From Staphylococcus lugdunensis (GTDB lineage Bacteria; Bacillota; Bacilli; Staphylococcales; Staphylococcaceae), in contig NZ_PPPV01000012.1 in assembly GCF_002901705.1 (NCBI RefSeq), forward strand, positions 1,132,782-1,196,781: a stretch of DNA of 64,000 nucleotides. The letters run 5' to 3'. Each line of letters begins with the position of its first letter. Position 1 is the first letter of the stretch. This document shows, one piece after another, positions 9,551 to 18,413 of the stretch. The notes beneath the pieces are model-generated. The model had not been told where the DNA came from and did not search any database. It was given only the letters and a program-made list of their open reading frames with translations. Position numbers and translations under genes: made by a program.

Positions 9551-10348
9551 TTATGAGTATGTTTTATTAAACAAATCATAGGTAACTAATAATGGTTTGC
9601 CTGTACGTGGATCTTCACTTAACACAACATCAATATTAAACACCTGTTCTAAAATTTCCTTTGTAAGTACCTCTTTAGTTGTACCGTTTGCGACGATTTC
9701 CCCATCTTTCATAGCAATCAAATGGTCTGAAAAGCGAATAGCCTGGTTAATATCATGTAAGACCATCACAATGGTACACCCTTGTTCTTCGTTTAAACGC
9801 TGAACAAGTTCTAAAATTTCTAACTGGTGACAAATATCTAAGTATGTTGTAGGTTCATCCAAAAATATAATGTCGGTTTTTTGTGCTAAGGCCATTGCAA
9901 TCCATACGCGTTGTCTTTGTCCACCACTTAAGTCATTAATTGAGCGGTGACGGAAGTCATATGTTCCTGTTACAGTTAATGCCCAATCAATTTCTTTTTT
10001 ATCTTCAGCTGAAAGACGACCAAATCCTTTCTGATGCGGAAAACGGCCATATGAAACAAGTTCACCTACCGTTAAACCATCAGCTACTTCTGGAGATTGT
10101 GGTAAGATTGCAATCTTTTTAGCAATTTCTTTTGTTGACTGTGTATGAATACTTTCACCATCAAGTATAATTTGTCCTTTTTTTATCGACAGTAATCGAG
10201 ATAAAGCTTTCAATAACGTAGATTTCCCACATCCATTTGGTCCAATAATTGATGTTATTTTACCATCAGGAATTTCTACATCAAGGTTATTAATTATCGT
10301 ATGATCACCATATCCAATTTCAACTTGTTGTCCATTCAAGCGACTCAT
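9551..10348 (-). CDS. fhuC: Iron-siderophore ABC transporter ATPase FhuC
   Basis: 265 residues with Walker A GPNGCGKST (about 36-44), Q-loop LPQSPEV, signature LSGGQRQR, Walker B IIFLDEPT and H-loop VLHD. It energises FhuBG. In S. aureus FhuC is also shared by the staphyloferrin transporters Hts and Sir, which have no ATPase of their own; the ATPase-less ABC pair at 51-53 kb in this window might use it too. A perfect Fur box lies 66 bases upstream. Confidence 0.95.
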   Translation of the reverse strand: MSRLNGQQVEIGYGDHTIINNLDVEIPDGKITSIIGPNGCGKSTLLKALSRLLSIKKGQIILDGESIHTQSTKEIAKKIAILPQSPEVADGLTVGELVSYGRFPHQKGFGRLSAEDKKEIDWALTVTGTYDFRHRSINDLSGGQRQRVWIAMALAQKTDIIFLDEPTTYLDICHQLEILELVQRLNEEQGCTIVMVLHDINQAIRFSDHLIAMKDGEIVANGTTKEVLTKEILEQVFNIDVVLSEDPRTGKPLLVTYDLFNKTYS

Positions 10349-10413
10349 AATTCCCCAACTTTCTATTTATTCTCATTTATTTCTATTCTATATTTTAATT
10401 GTCACAACGCAAT

Positions 10414-10428
10414 TGATAATCATTATCA
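10414..10428. promoter_or_regulatory. Fur box upstream of fhuCBG
   Basis: TGATAAT-C-ATTATCA is a perfect 7-1-7 inverted repeat, the consensus operator of the iron repressor Fur in Gram-positive bacteria. Its position before fhuC predicts repression of fhuCBG when iron is plentiful. Confidence 0.92.
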
Positions 10429-10490
10429 TAAAAGCTATTATAACATCTTTACAAGTTATTGACTAACAAACTTTTTTATTTATACAAAAT

Positions 10491-10639
10491 GGTTGAGACA
10501 TCAATATATTTTAGGCGATGAACACTATATTGACAGTAGTTGACTGAATTGAAAATACGCTTATACCACGCTTTTTTCATTCCTAGTCAACCTTGCCGGG
10601 GCGGGACTACGAATTTATAATGAATGCTGTCCCGCTCCC
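10491..10639. repeat. Intergenic multi-hairpin repeat, copy 2
   Basis: Contains, in order, a GTTGACTGAATTGAAAATACG half, its partner CATTCCTAGTCAAC, the linker CTTGCCGGG, and the hairpin GCGGGAC...GTCCCGC around a GAATT-TATAATG-AAT core. The same modules occur, inverted, at 21.76 kb and in this orientation at 43.76 kb. Small frames inside it (starting MPGRDYEF or MPGWDYEF) are by-products of the repeat. Confidence 0.75.
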
Positions 10640-10761
10640 AACAACAATCATGTGGGATTCAACAAATATAAATAAGCACTACGTGTTCCAACATAGCATG
10701 ATTATTGTGCAAAACAATACAACCTTTGTTAAGAAGTTCGATTTCTGTTCTATTCCTTTGA

Positions 10762-11595
10762 TTATTCTTCGACAAGAAAACCATTCCCATAGACATCACG
10801 CACATCGTGAATCACTAAAAATGCATGATCATCAATACGCTTAATAATGCGCTTTGCTCTTGACACTTGCGTCTTACTGATGACCACGTACAAGACATCT
10901 TTTTGCTCTCGTGTATAATACCCATGCCCATTTAATATGGTCAGGCCTCTTCCTACCTGCTCACCAATTGCTTTAGCTACATCTTCAGACTTACTTGAAA
11001 TAATGGTCATTGCTTTTTTTGTGTTTAATCCTTCAATGACATATTCCATAACTTTAGTACCTATATAGAGTGAAATAACAGTGACTAATACCATTTCTAT
11101 TGGTAATACTGTTAAAGAAATCAGCACCACAATTAAATCAAAAAAGAGCAAAGCATAAGGTGTACTAACGTCTAAATATTTATTAGCAATCCGTGCAAGA
11201 ATTGTTGTCCCAGCAGTTGTTCCTCCGGCTAACACGATTATCCCAATACCAAGTCCCACCGAACCACCACCAAATATGCAATTAATAATGATATTTGACG
11301 TTTTAATATGCCAGTTTTCAGTTAATCCTAAAAATACAGAGATTAATATGGTTGCCAAAATGGTTAAATACGTGCTTCGTTTACTTAGAAACTTGTAACC
11401 TGCGATGATTAAAATAGCATTAGCAACAAAATTAGTCACTGCCGGCGAAATATGAAAGGCATAGTAAAGTATGATTGCCATACCTGTCACACCACCTTCA
11501 CCTAAATTACCAGAAATAATAAAGGCATTCACACCAGCAGAAAAAATAAAAGAACCTATAATAACAAATACTATATCTCTAATAAGTTTATTCAC
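10762..11595 (-). CDS. YitT-family membrane protein
   Basis: 277 residues from a GTG at 11595, chosen because GAGGGG lies 9 bases upstream; the ATG at 11604 touches that ribosome binding site. Five or six N-terminal membrane segments (GSFIFSAGVNAFIISGNLGEGG) are followed by a soluble DUF2179 domain of about 80 residues (GHGYYTREQKDVLYVVISKTQ). This is the standard YitT architecture; the physiological role is not settled for most members. Monocistronic. Confidence 0.85.
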   Translation of the reverse strand: MNKLIRDIVFVIIGSFIFSAGVNAFIISGNLGEGGVTGMAIILYYAFHISPAVTNFVANAILIIAGYKFLSKRSTYLTILATILISVFLGLTENWHIKTSNIIINCIFGGGSVGLGIGIIVLAGGTTAGTTILARIANKYLDVSTPYALLFFDLIVVLISLTVLPIEMVLVTVISLYIGTKVMEYVIEGLNTKKAMTIISSKSEDVAKAIGEQVGRGLTILNGHGYYTREQKDVLYVVISKTQVSRAKRIIKRIDDHAFLVIHDVRDVYGNGFLVEE

Positions 11596-11737
11596 TATAC
11601 TCATCCCCTCTGCAATGTCTTAGGTAAAAGCTGTAATATATAAACATCATACGAGACTTTATATGAAATTTAAACCTGTGATGATTAAATTTTCTAAAAG
11701 TTGAGACTAAAGTCGCTACTTTTAGAAAATAAGATAT

Positions 11738-11781
11738 AAAAAAAGCGAAAGCAAAGTTCGTTACTTCTTTGCTATTTCGCT
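11738..11781 (-). terminator. Terminator of the small membrane protein gene
   Basis: Arms AGCGAAAGCAAAG and CTTTGC-TA-TTTCGCT with a 10-base loop, followed by seven T residues on the minus strand. Confidence 0.7.
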
Positions 11782-11854
11782 CTATTCTTTCTTAATTAAT
11801 TTACAAGTCAACCGAATTTAATATAAATTACGTAAGTATATATTTCATTGAAGC

Positions 11855-12124
11855 TTAGAATAAAAAGATTAAAAGTGCTGTAGCGATAATTATGATATTA
11901 AATAAATTGATAAAAACGCTAATGTAGCAATGATTTTTCAAGTCATCATTGTATCGATAATAAATACTATAAATTATAGATAATAGTAATAACAGTAAAC
12001 TTGTTGCACTAAAGGTAGCAACAATGTAAAATCCATAACTACTTAACGCATCTCTAAAGATAAAAATCATAGTTAAAACGATGATATAGTTAAGGATATT
12101 AATACCATATATTACACGTTCCAT
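11855..12124 (-). CDS. Small membrane protein of unknown function
   Basis: 89 residues with three hydrophobic segments (about 6-24, 31-57 and 65-89), ending in the membrane (ATALLIFLF). I set the start at the ATG at 12124, with GGGTGA eight bases upstream; the GTG at 12139 has no ribosome binding site. No family recognised. It has its own terminator and lies between the yitT and RsaD-like genes. Being this hydrophobic and short, it could be a toxin-like or regulatory peptide, but nothing shows that directly. Confidence 0.6.
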   Translation of the reverse strand: MERVIYGINILNYIIVLTMIFIFRDALSSYGFYIVATFSATSLLLLLLSIIYSIYYRYNDDLKNHCYISVFINLFNIIIIATALLIFLF

Positions 12125-12401
12125 ATCATATTCACCCACTTATATAAGTGTCCTATATGTACTTTTTATCGCCTTGCTTAAGCATTTTTTACATAATCCT
12201 TTCGATTATAATTATAAACATACCCTCTATATAACTACAAGTAGTATGAGCTTTTCAACACTTTTATGATGCACTTCATTTTCAGTTCTATACTTCTGAT
12301 AACTATTCATTATAATTATTAAAAACATAAATACTATGCGTGCCATAAAATCAAGTTAAGCAATGAATTTATAAACAAATTTAAATTTTCTGAATTTTCT
12401 A

Positions 12402-12430
12402 TTCACATTTTAGTTCTCTTCTGTTATAAT
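12402..12430 (+). promoter_or_regulatory. Sigma-A promoter of the RsaD-like RNA
   Basis: TTCACA and TATAAT are separated by exactly 17 bases, with a TG just before the -10. No open reading frame with a ribosome binding site follows, as expected for a small RNA. Confidence 0.75.
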
Positions 12431-12436
12431 GTGTAT

Positions 12437-12607
12437 AACTTCTTATTAAGAGAAGTTATCTCCTTTGTGTTGTTTATATTAACAAACAAATTTTGCTCGA
12501 AGTACTGTGACAGTACCTAGTCCTTACCGTTACAAGTACATTAATATTCATTTCCCATAAAAACCAAGTGCAAAGAGTGTGTCCTTACTGTTCGTGCTTG
12601 GTTTTTA
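12437..12607 (+). ncRNA. rsaD: RsaD-like small regulatory RNA
   Basis: About 171 bases run from the predicted start just after the promoter to a strong terminator. S. aureus RsaD is about 176 bases and lies in this neighbourhood, between abcA and the fhu region. Visible structure: a 5' hairpin (CTTCTTATTAAGAGAAG), a perfect GTACTGT-G-ACAGTAC hairpin at 12502-12516, an unpaired C-rich TTCCCAT at about 12551 typical of Rsa RNAs that block ribosome binding sites, and a terminator with arms AAAAACCAAG / CTTGGTTTTT (12559-12568 / 12597-12606). The assignment rests on position, length and motif, not on alignment. Confidence 0.72.
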
Positions 12608-12630
12608 TCTATTTACTAAACATAAGTACA

Positions 12631-12680
12631 CCCCAATACTATACATTTAGTCATGTAATAGCATAGGGGCTTTTTATTTT
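12631..12680 (+). terminator. Second plus-strand terminator after the RsaD-like RNA
   Basis: CCCCAATACTAT pairs imperfectly with ATAGCATAGGGG and is followed by CTTTTTATTTTT on the plus strand. It would catch readthrough from the small RNA and shield nupC, which ends just beyond it on the other strand. Confidence 0.55.
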
Positions 12681-12683
12681 TCA

Positions 12684-13913
12684 TTACCAAGCAAATAAGC
12701 CAACAAAAGCAGCTGTTAATAATGACACTAAAATACCAGATAATAACATCATAGGCACATATTTAGACACAAAATCTGATGTCTTCTTATCGACAATGCC
12801 TTTTAATGTTCCAATAATCATTCCGATTGTCGAGAAGTTTGCAAAAGATACCAAGAATGTTGAAATCACTGCACGTCGATGTGGACTATATGTATCTATG
12901 ACACTCGAAATTTTCCCCATTACAACAAATTCATTTGTCACAATTTTCTTAGCCATATCTTGTGCCACGTGCCAAGCTTGGTCTATTGGTAACCCTAATA
13001 GTAGCGCAAATGGATACATAATTGCACCTAGTATTTGGTCTAAACCAAAGCTAAATTTGAAGCCCATCCAACCAGCAATTAACCCTGTTATAAGATTAAT
13101 AAAACGATCAAACAAATCTGCTAATGCTACAAAACTAATTACAAAGGCGATAATAATCAGTACTAACTTGCCTGCAGCTAAGACAGAATCGCCTAAAAAT
13201 GAAAAGAACGGTTGACGTTCTTGTTTATTCGTATTAATACTATAGATAATATCTTCCTGTTCTTCAACCGTCACTGGATTGAGCAATGACGTTACAATAA
13301 TAGCATTGATAATATTAAGCGGTATTGCCGTTAAGACTAAATCTCCTGGAATCATGCGAACGTAAGCGCCAACAATAGCTCCAGAAATCGAACTCATCGA
13401 CATCATTGCTACGGTTAACACACGCATTTCATTCATACGCTTTAATTGCTCATTCGAAACAGCTAAAGCTTCTGTATTACCTAAAAACATCATTTCAACA
13501 CCAAAGAATGATTCAAACTTTGGCTGACGCGTAATTTTTGCTAGTAACCAACCTATGCCCCCAATAATTTTAGGTAACACGTTAAAATACATTAAAATAT
13601 CAAATAATGGCACAATTAACAAAATAGGAAATAATGCACTGACTGCCATGTCCATCATTTTCCCACTCACAAAACTTTTAAAGGCAAAGCCAGTTCCTTC
13701 ATTCGCTGATTGAATAACCCAAGCTATCGCGTTAGCTAAACCTCTAACGACTTTTCTTCCCTGTTCAAAGTACACAAAGAACCATGCCAAAAAGAGATTA
13801 AGTGCAACTAATATTCCTATTGACTTCCATTGAATATGTTTCCGATTGCGCGAACATGCATAAGCAATGCCTAAAAATACAAATAACCCTATAATATTGA
13901 TAATTAAAAACAT
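12684..13913 (-). CDS. nupC: Concentrative nucleoside transporter NupC
   Basis: 409 residues, CNT family (Nucleos_tra2), cation-symport uptake of nucleosides. It has an N-terminal three-helix region, the gate region with KFESFFGVEMMFLGNTEALAVSNE (the family's G-x-E-x-x-x-G-x-T-E pattern) and the C-terminal GKISSVIDTYSPHRRAVIST with the second nucleoside-contact stretch. Length is normal. ATG at 13913 with AGGTAGGTG upstream. Monocistronic; staphylococci usually carry more than one copy, so the exact paralogue name is uncertain. Confidence 0.87.
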   Translation of the reverse strand: MFLIINIIGLFVFLGIAYACSRNRKHIQWKSIGILVALNLFLAWFFVYFEQGRKVVRGLANAIAWVIQSANEGTGFAFKSFVSGKMMDMAVSALFPILLIVPLFDILMYFNVLPKIIGGIGWLLAKITRQPKFESFFGVEMMFLGNTEALAVSNEQLKRMNEMRVLTVAMMSMSSISGAIVGAYVRMIPGDLVLTAIPLNIINAIIVTSLLNPVTVEEQEDIIYSINTNKQERQPFFSFLGDSVLAAGKLVLIIIAFVISFVALADLFDRFINLITGLIAGWMGFKFSFGLDQILGAIMYPFALLLGLPIDQAWHVAQDMAKKIVTNEFVVMGKISSVIDTYSPHRRAVISTFLVSFANFSTIGMIIGTLKGIVDKKTSDFVSKYVPMMLLSGILVSLLTAAFVGLFAW

Positions 13914-14116
13914 AAGGCACCTACCTTTTTATTTCACCTTAGATGAACAATCTAAGATGAGATTTTGAATACACTTTTTAAAGTAAACATGTAAAATATC
14001 TGTAAATTCTACATGAAATATTATACCACGGGCTTACCATAAGAGGATATGACGTTTTAGCAAATTCATAATTACAACAAAATAGCATTCAGTATATAAA
14101 TTGTTTCTAAACAAAG

Positions 14117-14166
14117 AAAATGGCAATTTCTACTTTGTTTTTAATAGAAATCGCCATTTTTTTATT
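14117..14166. terminator. Hairpin in the nupC-tagF interval
   Basis: Arms of 16 bases with one mismatch (AAAATGGCAATTTCTA / TAGAAATCGCCATTTT), then TTTTTTTATT on the plus strand. No plus-strand gene precedes it, so either an unseen RNA ends here or it is a relic. The rest of 13914-14425 shows no gene. Confidence 0.5.
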
Positions 14167-14343
14167 AATATTATATTTATCGTGTTGTAGATCTAGTATT
14201 TTTCTTGTATTTAGTGATAATTTATCAAATTTTATATAAATAGCTATTGACTGAGGCAAGTCTTCTAGGAAATTGATATCCATCCAAAGTTATGATAGCA
14301 CCCTTGAAAATTAAGACAATACTATAAATCATTAATATAAAAA

Positions 14344-14378
14344 CACCCTAAATGAATTCTGACAATACATTTAGGGCG
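14344..14378 (-). terminator. Terminator of the tagE-tagF operon
   Basis: Arms CACCCTAAATG and CATTTAGGGCG, loop of 13 bases, followed on the minus strand by GTTTTTATAT. It is 48 bases beyond the tagF stop. Confidence 0.75.
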
Positions 14379-14425
14379 TCTCATTCTATGATTAATATTC
14401 TAAATTTGATTGGCGATTAATTATA

Positions 14426-16594
14426 CTATTGATGACGATGAATATCATTATAAATATGATCACCAATAAACTGTGAAGCATGACCTTTCTCAAGTGAACA
14501 AAAGTCTTGATAAAACTTCTCAATTTTATCTTTATAGCGTTCTTTATGCTTATCAATGTGTTTGAGTTCTTCAGCTAATTTAAATTCATCAGTGATAATT
14601 TCTCCTGGTAAATCATTCATATAATCCATATAGAAGCCACGAAGGCCTTTATCATATTTTTCAATATCATAAGCAAAGAAGAATTGTGGTCGTTTTAGAA
14701 TACCATAATCAAACATAACAGACGAATAGTCGGTAATTAAGGCATCTGAGATTAAATATAGTTCTGAAATATCATTGTAATTAGAAACATCTATCGCGAA
14801 ATCTTCATATCCATTTAAATCTAAAGCATTTGCAATTAAATAATGCATACGCAATAAAATCACATAGTCATCACCGATTTGCTTTTGTAAGTTAGCCAAA
14901 TTGATTTTTAAATCAAATAGATATTGTCCTTTTTTGACAAATTCATCATCTCGCCAAGTCGGTGCATACATGATTACTTTTTTATCTTCTGGGAGATTTA
15001 AATCTCTCTTAATTTGATTTAGATAATCTGTATCATTTTGACGTGTGACTAAGACATCATTACGTGGATATCCTATTTCCCAAATACGGGCCTCATCCAT
15101 CCAAAAAGCAGTTTTAAAGATATTTGTAGAATATCTATTTGGAGACACTAAATAATCCCAGCGTGAAGCTTCAGAATAAAAGTTCTTCTTATAATTTGCT
15201 GTTGTTGTTCCTGGCATTCTGACAACTTTCATATCATTAGCCAAACGCTTAAGTGGTGTACCATGCCATGTTTGAATATATACTTGGTTTTCTTTTTTAT
15301 TTAAGTACAGTGGTAGACGAGCATTAGAAACCCAATATTTTGCTTTAGCATATGCTTGATAATACGCCCTAGAACCTTTTTGCACTTTAATAGCATTTCC
15401 TGGAATGACAGTTTGTTCTGGTCTAGTACAAACCCAAATATAATTTAACTGTGGGTAGTGTTGTTGCATATATCCATAAATATATTTCGGACTGTCACTA
15501 TAATTTTTACCACCAAATGATTCAAAGACAATTGTCTTGTCATCTACAATATCTTTATCATCTGTCAATTGATATCTTGAGCGTTCTTTCGCTTTGCTAT
15601 TAGTAACAATATCTTTGACTAATCTCGTTTTTTTACGTAACTTATTGATATATTTCGCATGGTCCACATCATTCATAGCAAGGAAAAGCACTTCAAGATT
15701 ATAAAGTAATTTACCATCTCGAATAATATTCCATTTCACTGCTTTAACCACTTTAATTAAACTGTCTTCCAATGCAACATAACGCACTTTTATATCTCTT
15801 AATGATGGATCAAATCCTTGTTTAATTTCATTTTTCATTTTATCTATTAAAAAGCTTTGAATTTTTTTATTATCAGTACGTTGCATCGCATCGAAAAAGC
15901 TCTCCACATAATCATCAAATGTCAAAACAAAATCTTGATCACTTAATGTATTGCCATTAAATGGATCATAAACTTCTCCACGATAATAAAATGGGAAGTC
16001 AAAAACTCTGACAAAATGTTCAGCGTATTTCAAATATTCCAGTGTAAATGACATATCTGTAAAAATTCTTAAACTTTCATTGAATCTAATGTGATGGGCT
16101 TTAATAATAGCTGTTCTGAATAATATATTACAAACTGTATGTTTTCGTAAAAAAGAATTAGGATTTGTTTGGTGTGATAAATACTCTAAACGTACTTTAT
16201 CTTTATCAACGTACTGTGGTCGATGATTGGTAAACTTATGAATGGGAGCAATCAAGCCATCAAGTCCATTCACATGGTTTAAATAAAAGTCTATTGCATA
16301 GCTTGCTAATTGGTCATCCGCATCAAGGAACATCACATATGGGGTATCAACATAGTCTAATGCCACATTTCGTGCATGTGCATGCCCTGAGTTATGTTCG
16401 ATTTGAACGAATGTCACATCTTTATCATACGTTGCTAATTGCTGTTGTAATATTTCTGTCGATGCATCTATTGAACCGTCATCGACAATAATGATATCAA
16501 AATCTTGATTTCTCTGTTTTTTTAAACTGGTGATACAATCACCAATATGGTCTTCATTGTTATAATATGTCACAATAACCGATAATTTATTCAA
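14426..16594 (-). CDS. tagF: TagF-type poly(glycerol-phosphate) polymerase
   Basis: 722 residues, close to the 721 of the structurally studied S. epidermidis TagF. The N-terminal part (about 1-310) is GT-A-like: LSVIVTYYNNED, DDGSIDAS, and FLDADDQLASYAI. The C-terminal Glyphos_transf domain (about 350-720) has FESFGGKNYSDSPKYIY, YIQTWHGTPLKRLA (catalytic His), RNDVL, LRMHY, and ITDYSSVMFDY (nucleotide site). In this family the enzyme extends the primed linkage unit with many glycerol-phosphate units from CDP-glycerol at the membrane. I chose the TTG at 16594: GGAG lies 9 bases upstream and the resulting N-terminus, (M)NKLSVIVTYYN, aligns with S. epidermidis TagF. It follows tagE by 21 bases. 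Classical S. aureus makes ribitol-phosphate chains and lacks this gene here. Confidence 0.88.
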   Translation of the reverse strand: MNKLSVIVTYYNNEDHIGDCITSLKKQRNQDFDIIIVDDGSIDASTEILQQQLATYDKDVTFVQIEHNSGHAHARNVALDYVDTPYVMFLDADDQLASYAIDFYLNHVNGLDGLIAPIHKFTNHRPQYVDKDKVRLEYLSHQTNPNSFLRKHTVCNILFRTAIIKAHHIRFNESLRIFTDMSFTLEYLKYAEHFVRVFDFPFYYRGEVYDPFNGNTLSDQDFVLTFDDYVESFFDAMQRTDNKKIQSFLIDKMKNEIKQGFDPSLRDIKVRYVALEDSLIKVVKAVKWNIIRDGKLLYNLEVLFLAMNDVDHAKYINKLRKKTRLVKDIVTNSKAKERSRYQLTDDKDIVDDKTIVFESFGGKNYSDSPKYIYGYMQQHYPQLNYIWVCTRPEQTVIPGNAIKVQKGSRAYYQAYAKAKYWVSNARLPLYLNKKENQVYIQTWHGTPLKRLANDMKVVRMPGTTTANYKKNFYSEASRWDYLVSPNRYSTNIFKTAFWMDEARIWEIGYPRNDVLVTRQNDTDYLNQIKRDLNLPEDKKVIMYAPTWRDDEFVKKGQYLFDLKINLANLQKQIGDDYVILLRMHYLIANALDLNGYEDFAIDVSNYNDISELYLISDALITDYSSVMFDYGILKRPQFFFAYDIEKYDKGLRGFYMDYMNDLPGEIITDEFKLAEELKHIDKHKERYKDKIEKFYQDFCSLEKGHASQFIGDHIYNDIHRHQ

Positions 16595-16615
16595 TATGTT
16601 TCGCTCCATTTTACT

Positions 16616-18103
16616 TTAGTTACTTATCTCTTGGATAAGTTTTTGATAGTTTTTTACCGCTGCAGCTTCACTAAATTTTTCACTTAATTTTACATCTTCA
16701 CGCTTGATATTTCTAACTTTTTCTATTCCATTAGCAAAAGCGGTCACGTCGCCCGCATCAATTAATAGCCCATTTTCACCATCAATAATCAGCTCACTAG
16801 GTCCATACCGAACGTCATATGATACCACAGGGCAACCGTTATGAATACTTTCCATAATCGTCATGCCAAAGCCTTCATATTGGCTGGTCAGCAATGACGC
16901 TGTAGCATGTTGAAAGACACGCTCTGGCTGATTTGTATGCGTATTAAACACTACATTATCACAAATACCTAATTCAGTTGTTAAGTCTTTTAAAGATAAC
17001 ACTTGATTGTCAACATCTTCTCCATAAATATGAAGTTGACTATTATATCCTTTAGCCAAATATTGTTGGAAAGCATGAATAAGATAATCGAGCTGTTTTT
17101 CTTTAGCAATCCTGCCAATAAAACAGAAGTAATCATCAACTTTCTCGGATGGTTCGGTCAATAATTGATGTTGAAAATGTGGAATCACTTCAATCTTATC
17201 ATCACTTATATTAAATTGTTGCTGAATATCTGCCTTTTGATAGTGAGTCAACACAAGATATTTATAAATAGACGCGCTATTTTCTAAAGCCAAACCATAA
17301 GACTTTCGGATTTTACCATGTTCAAGATGATTGCTATGAAGTACTAAAATACGTTTAATATTATTTTCACACTGAATCAATGAACGATCTAATAGTCGCG
17401 CATCATTGAATACCACGCTGCCATCTGACAAAACATGATTAAAATAATAGGTAAACATTTCTTTTTCAGTATTAAAGACCCGTCGAGACTTATGCTTTGG
17501 ATAATAAATAATTTGAAACAGTTTATTTTCTTGATCATTTGAAAAATGTTTTTCTAAATAAAGCGTACCCTTTTTTTCATAGTATTGTTCTTTCAACTTG
17601 AAGGTGTTTTTGGGGTTATACGTGACGATTCTGTGCAGTTTACCGTTTACAGTGTAGTCTTTACGTTGAATTTTAACTTTCGTTTCAGTTGCAAGTAACT
17701 CCTCTGTTTTCATTACGTTAGAATGCTTATAATATTTTCTAGTCATTACGTGTTGTTCATGTTGATAATAGTTAACCGTATTTCCCTTTACTTTAGAAGT
17801 CAACCCAGGTATTTTAACTGCGGTTTCCTTTGGACCTCGGTGTAATAGTGACTTCGTTTTTGGTTTTTCTAACAATTTATAATCTGCTAGCCAATCATAA
17901 ATATTATCAATCTTCAAATTTTCCGTAATAATCCCTTGTTGTTTGAATTTATCATACACTTTTTTATAGTTAGGATTATAGTTTGTGGTCAATATTGTCG
18001 ATGATTTGTTCAATTTTTCCTCTAAAAATTTAATTCTTTTTAATAATGATTTCGTTCTTCCACCATGCACTGGCGGTAAGGTTGAAGTCACCGTATATAA
18101 CAC
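16616..18103 (-). CDS. tagE: TagE/TarM-type teichoic acid glycosyltransferase
   Basis: 495 residues, about the size of S. aureus TarM (493), GT4 family. Architecture: a short N-terminal Rossmann segment (PPVHGGRTKSLLKR), an inserted beta-rich region (about 85-215, the DUF1975-like trimerising part of TarM), and a C-terminal GT-B lobe with FIGRIAKEKQLDYLI, HIYGED and TSQYEGFGMTIMESIHNGCPVVSYDVRYGPSE (the E-x7-E retaining signature). It likely adds a sugar in alpha linkage to the polymer built by TagF. Start is GTG at 18103 after GGAGGAG. First gene of the pair. The sugar cannot be told from sequence. Confidence 0.82.
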   Translation of the reverse strand: MLYTVTSTLPPVHGGRTKSLLKRIKFLEEKLNKSSTILTTNYNPNYKKVYDKFKQQGIITENLKIDNIYDWLADYKLLEKPKTKSLLHRGPKETAVKIPGLTSKVKGNTVNYYQHEQHVMTRKYYKHSNVMKTEELLATETKVKIQRKDYTVNGKLHRIVTYNPKNTFKLKEQYYEKKGTLYLEKHFSNDQENKLFQIIYYPKHKSRRVFNTEKEMFTYYFNHVLSDGSVVFNDARLLDRSLIQCENNIKRILVLHSNHLEHGKIRKSYGLALENSASIYKYLVLTHYQKADIQQQFNISDDKIEVIPHFQHQLLTEPSEKVDDYFCFIGRIAKEKQLDYLIHAFQQYLAKGYNSQLHIYGEDVDNQVLSLKDLTTELGICDNVVFNTHTNQPERVFQHATASLLTSQYEGFGMTIMESIHNGCPVVSYDVRYGPSELIIDGENGLLIDAGDVTAFANGIEKVRNIKREDVKLSEKFSEAAAVKNYQKLIQEISN

Positions 18104-18189
18104 ATAATCTCCTCCAATATATCAAAGCATCACGCACAGTGATTAACGTCTGCATCAATAGCAAAAAATTTGCAAGTGATATAAAAGCC

Positions 18190-18248
18190 ATTATAGCGCC
18201 AACTTCATATTGTCATCTTAACTTAAGATACAAATGAATTTGACGCTA
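18190..18248 (-). promoter_or_regulatory. Candidate tagEF promoter overlapped by a long imperfect hairpin
   Basis: On the minus strand TATAAT (18190-18195) has ATGACA 15 bases upstream. The bases from 18194 to 18248 form an inverted repeat, TAGCGCCAACTTCAT against ATGAATTTGACGCTA (two mismatches), enclosing a smaller ATCTTAA-C-TTAAGAT palindrome (18215-18229). The hairpin has no T tract, so it is more likely an operator or cruciform at the promoter than a terminator. The rest of 18104-18413 holds no gene. Confidence 0.4.
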
Positions 18249-18413
18249 TTTAAAGTCGGTATTTTTGTGTCTCAACTTTAATCATCTTTGCTTTAGATAT
18301 AGTTAAATTAGAGTTGATTATTTCATATTCATAAAATAATTTCAAATTAAATCTATTAATTCGTAGCTTAAAGATTGTTTATCATTTCATTGTTTTAAAG
18401 TCTAGCTCTAAAA

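Noticed and set aside
10593..10844. Small protein beginning MPGRDYEF, similar to one at 43864
   Set aside because: Both come from the multi-hairpin repeat; the second half overlaps the yitT gene on the other strand and no ribosome binding site is present.
12796..13215. 139-codon plus-strand frame inside nupC
   Set aside because: It is a shadow of the clear membrane transporter gene on the opposite strand.
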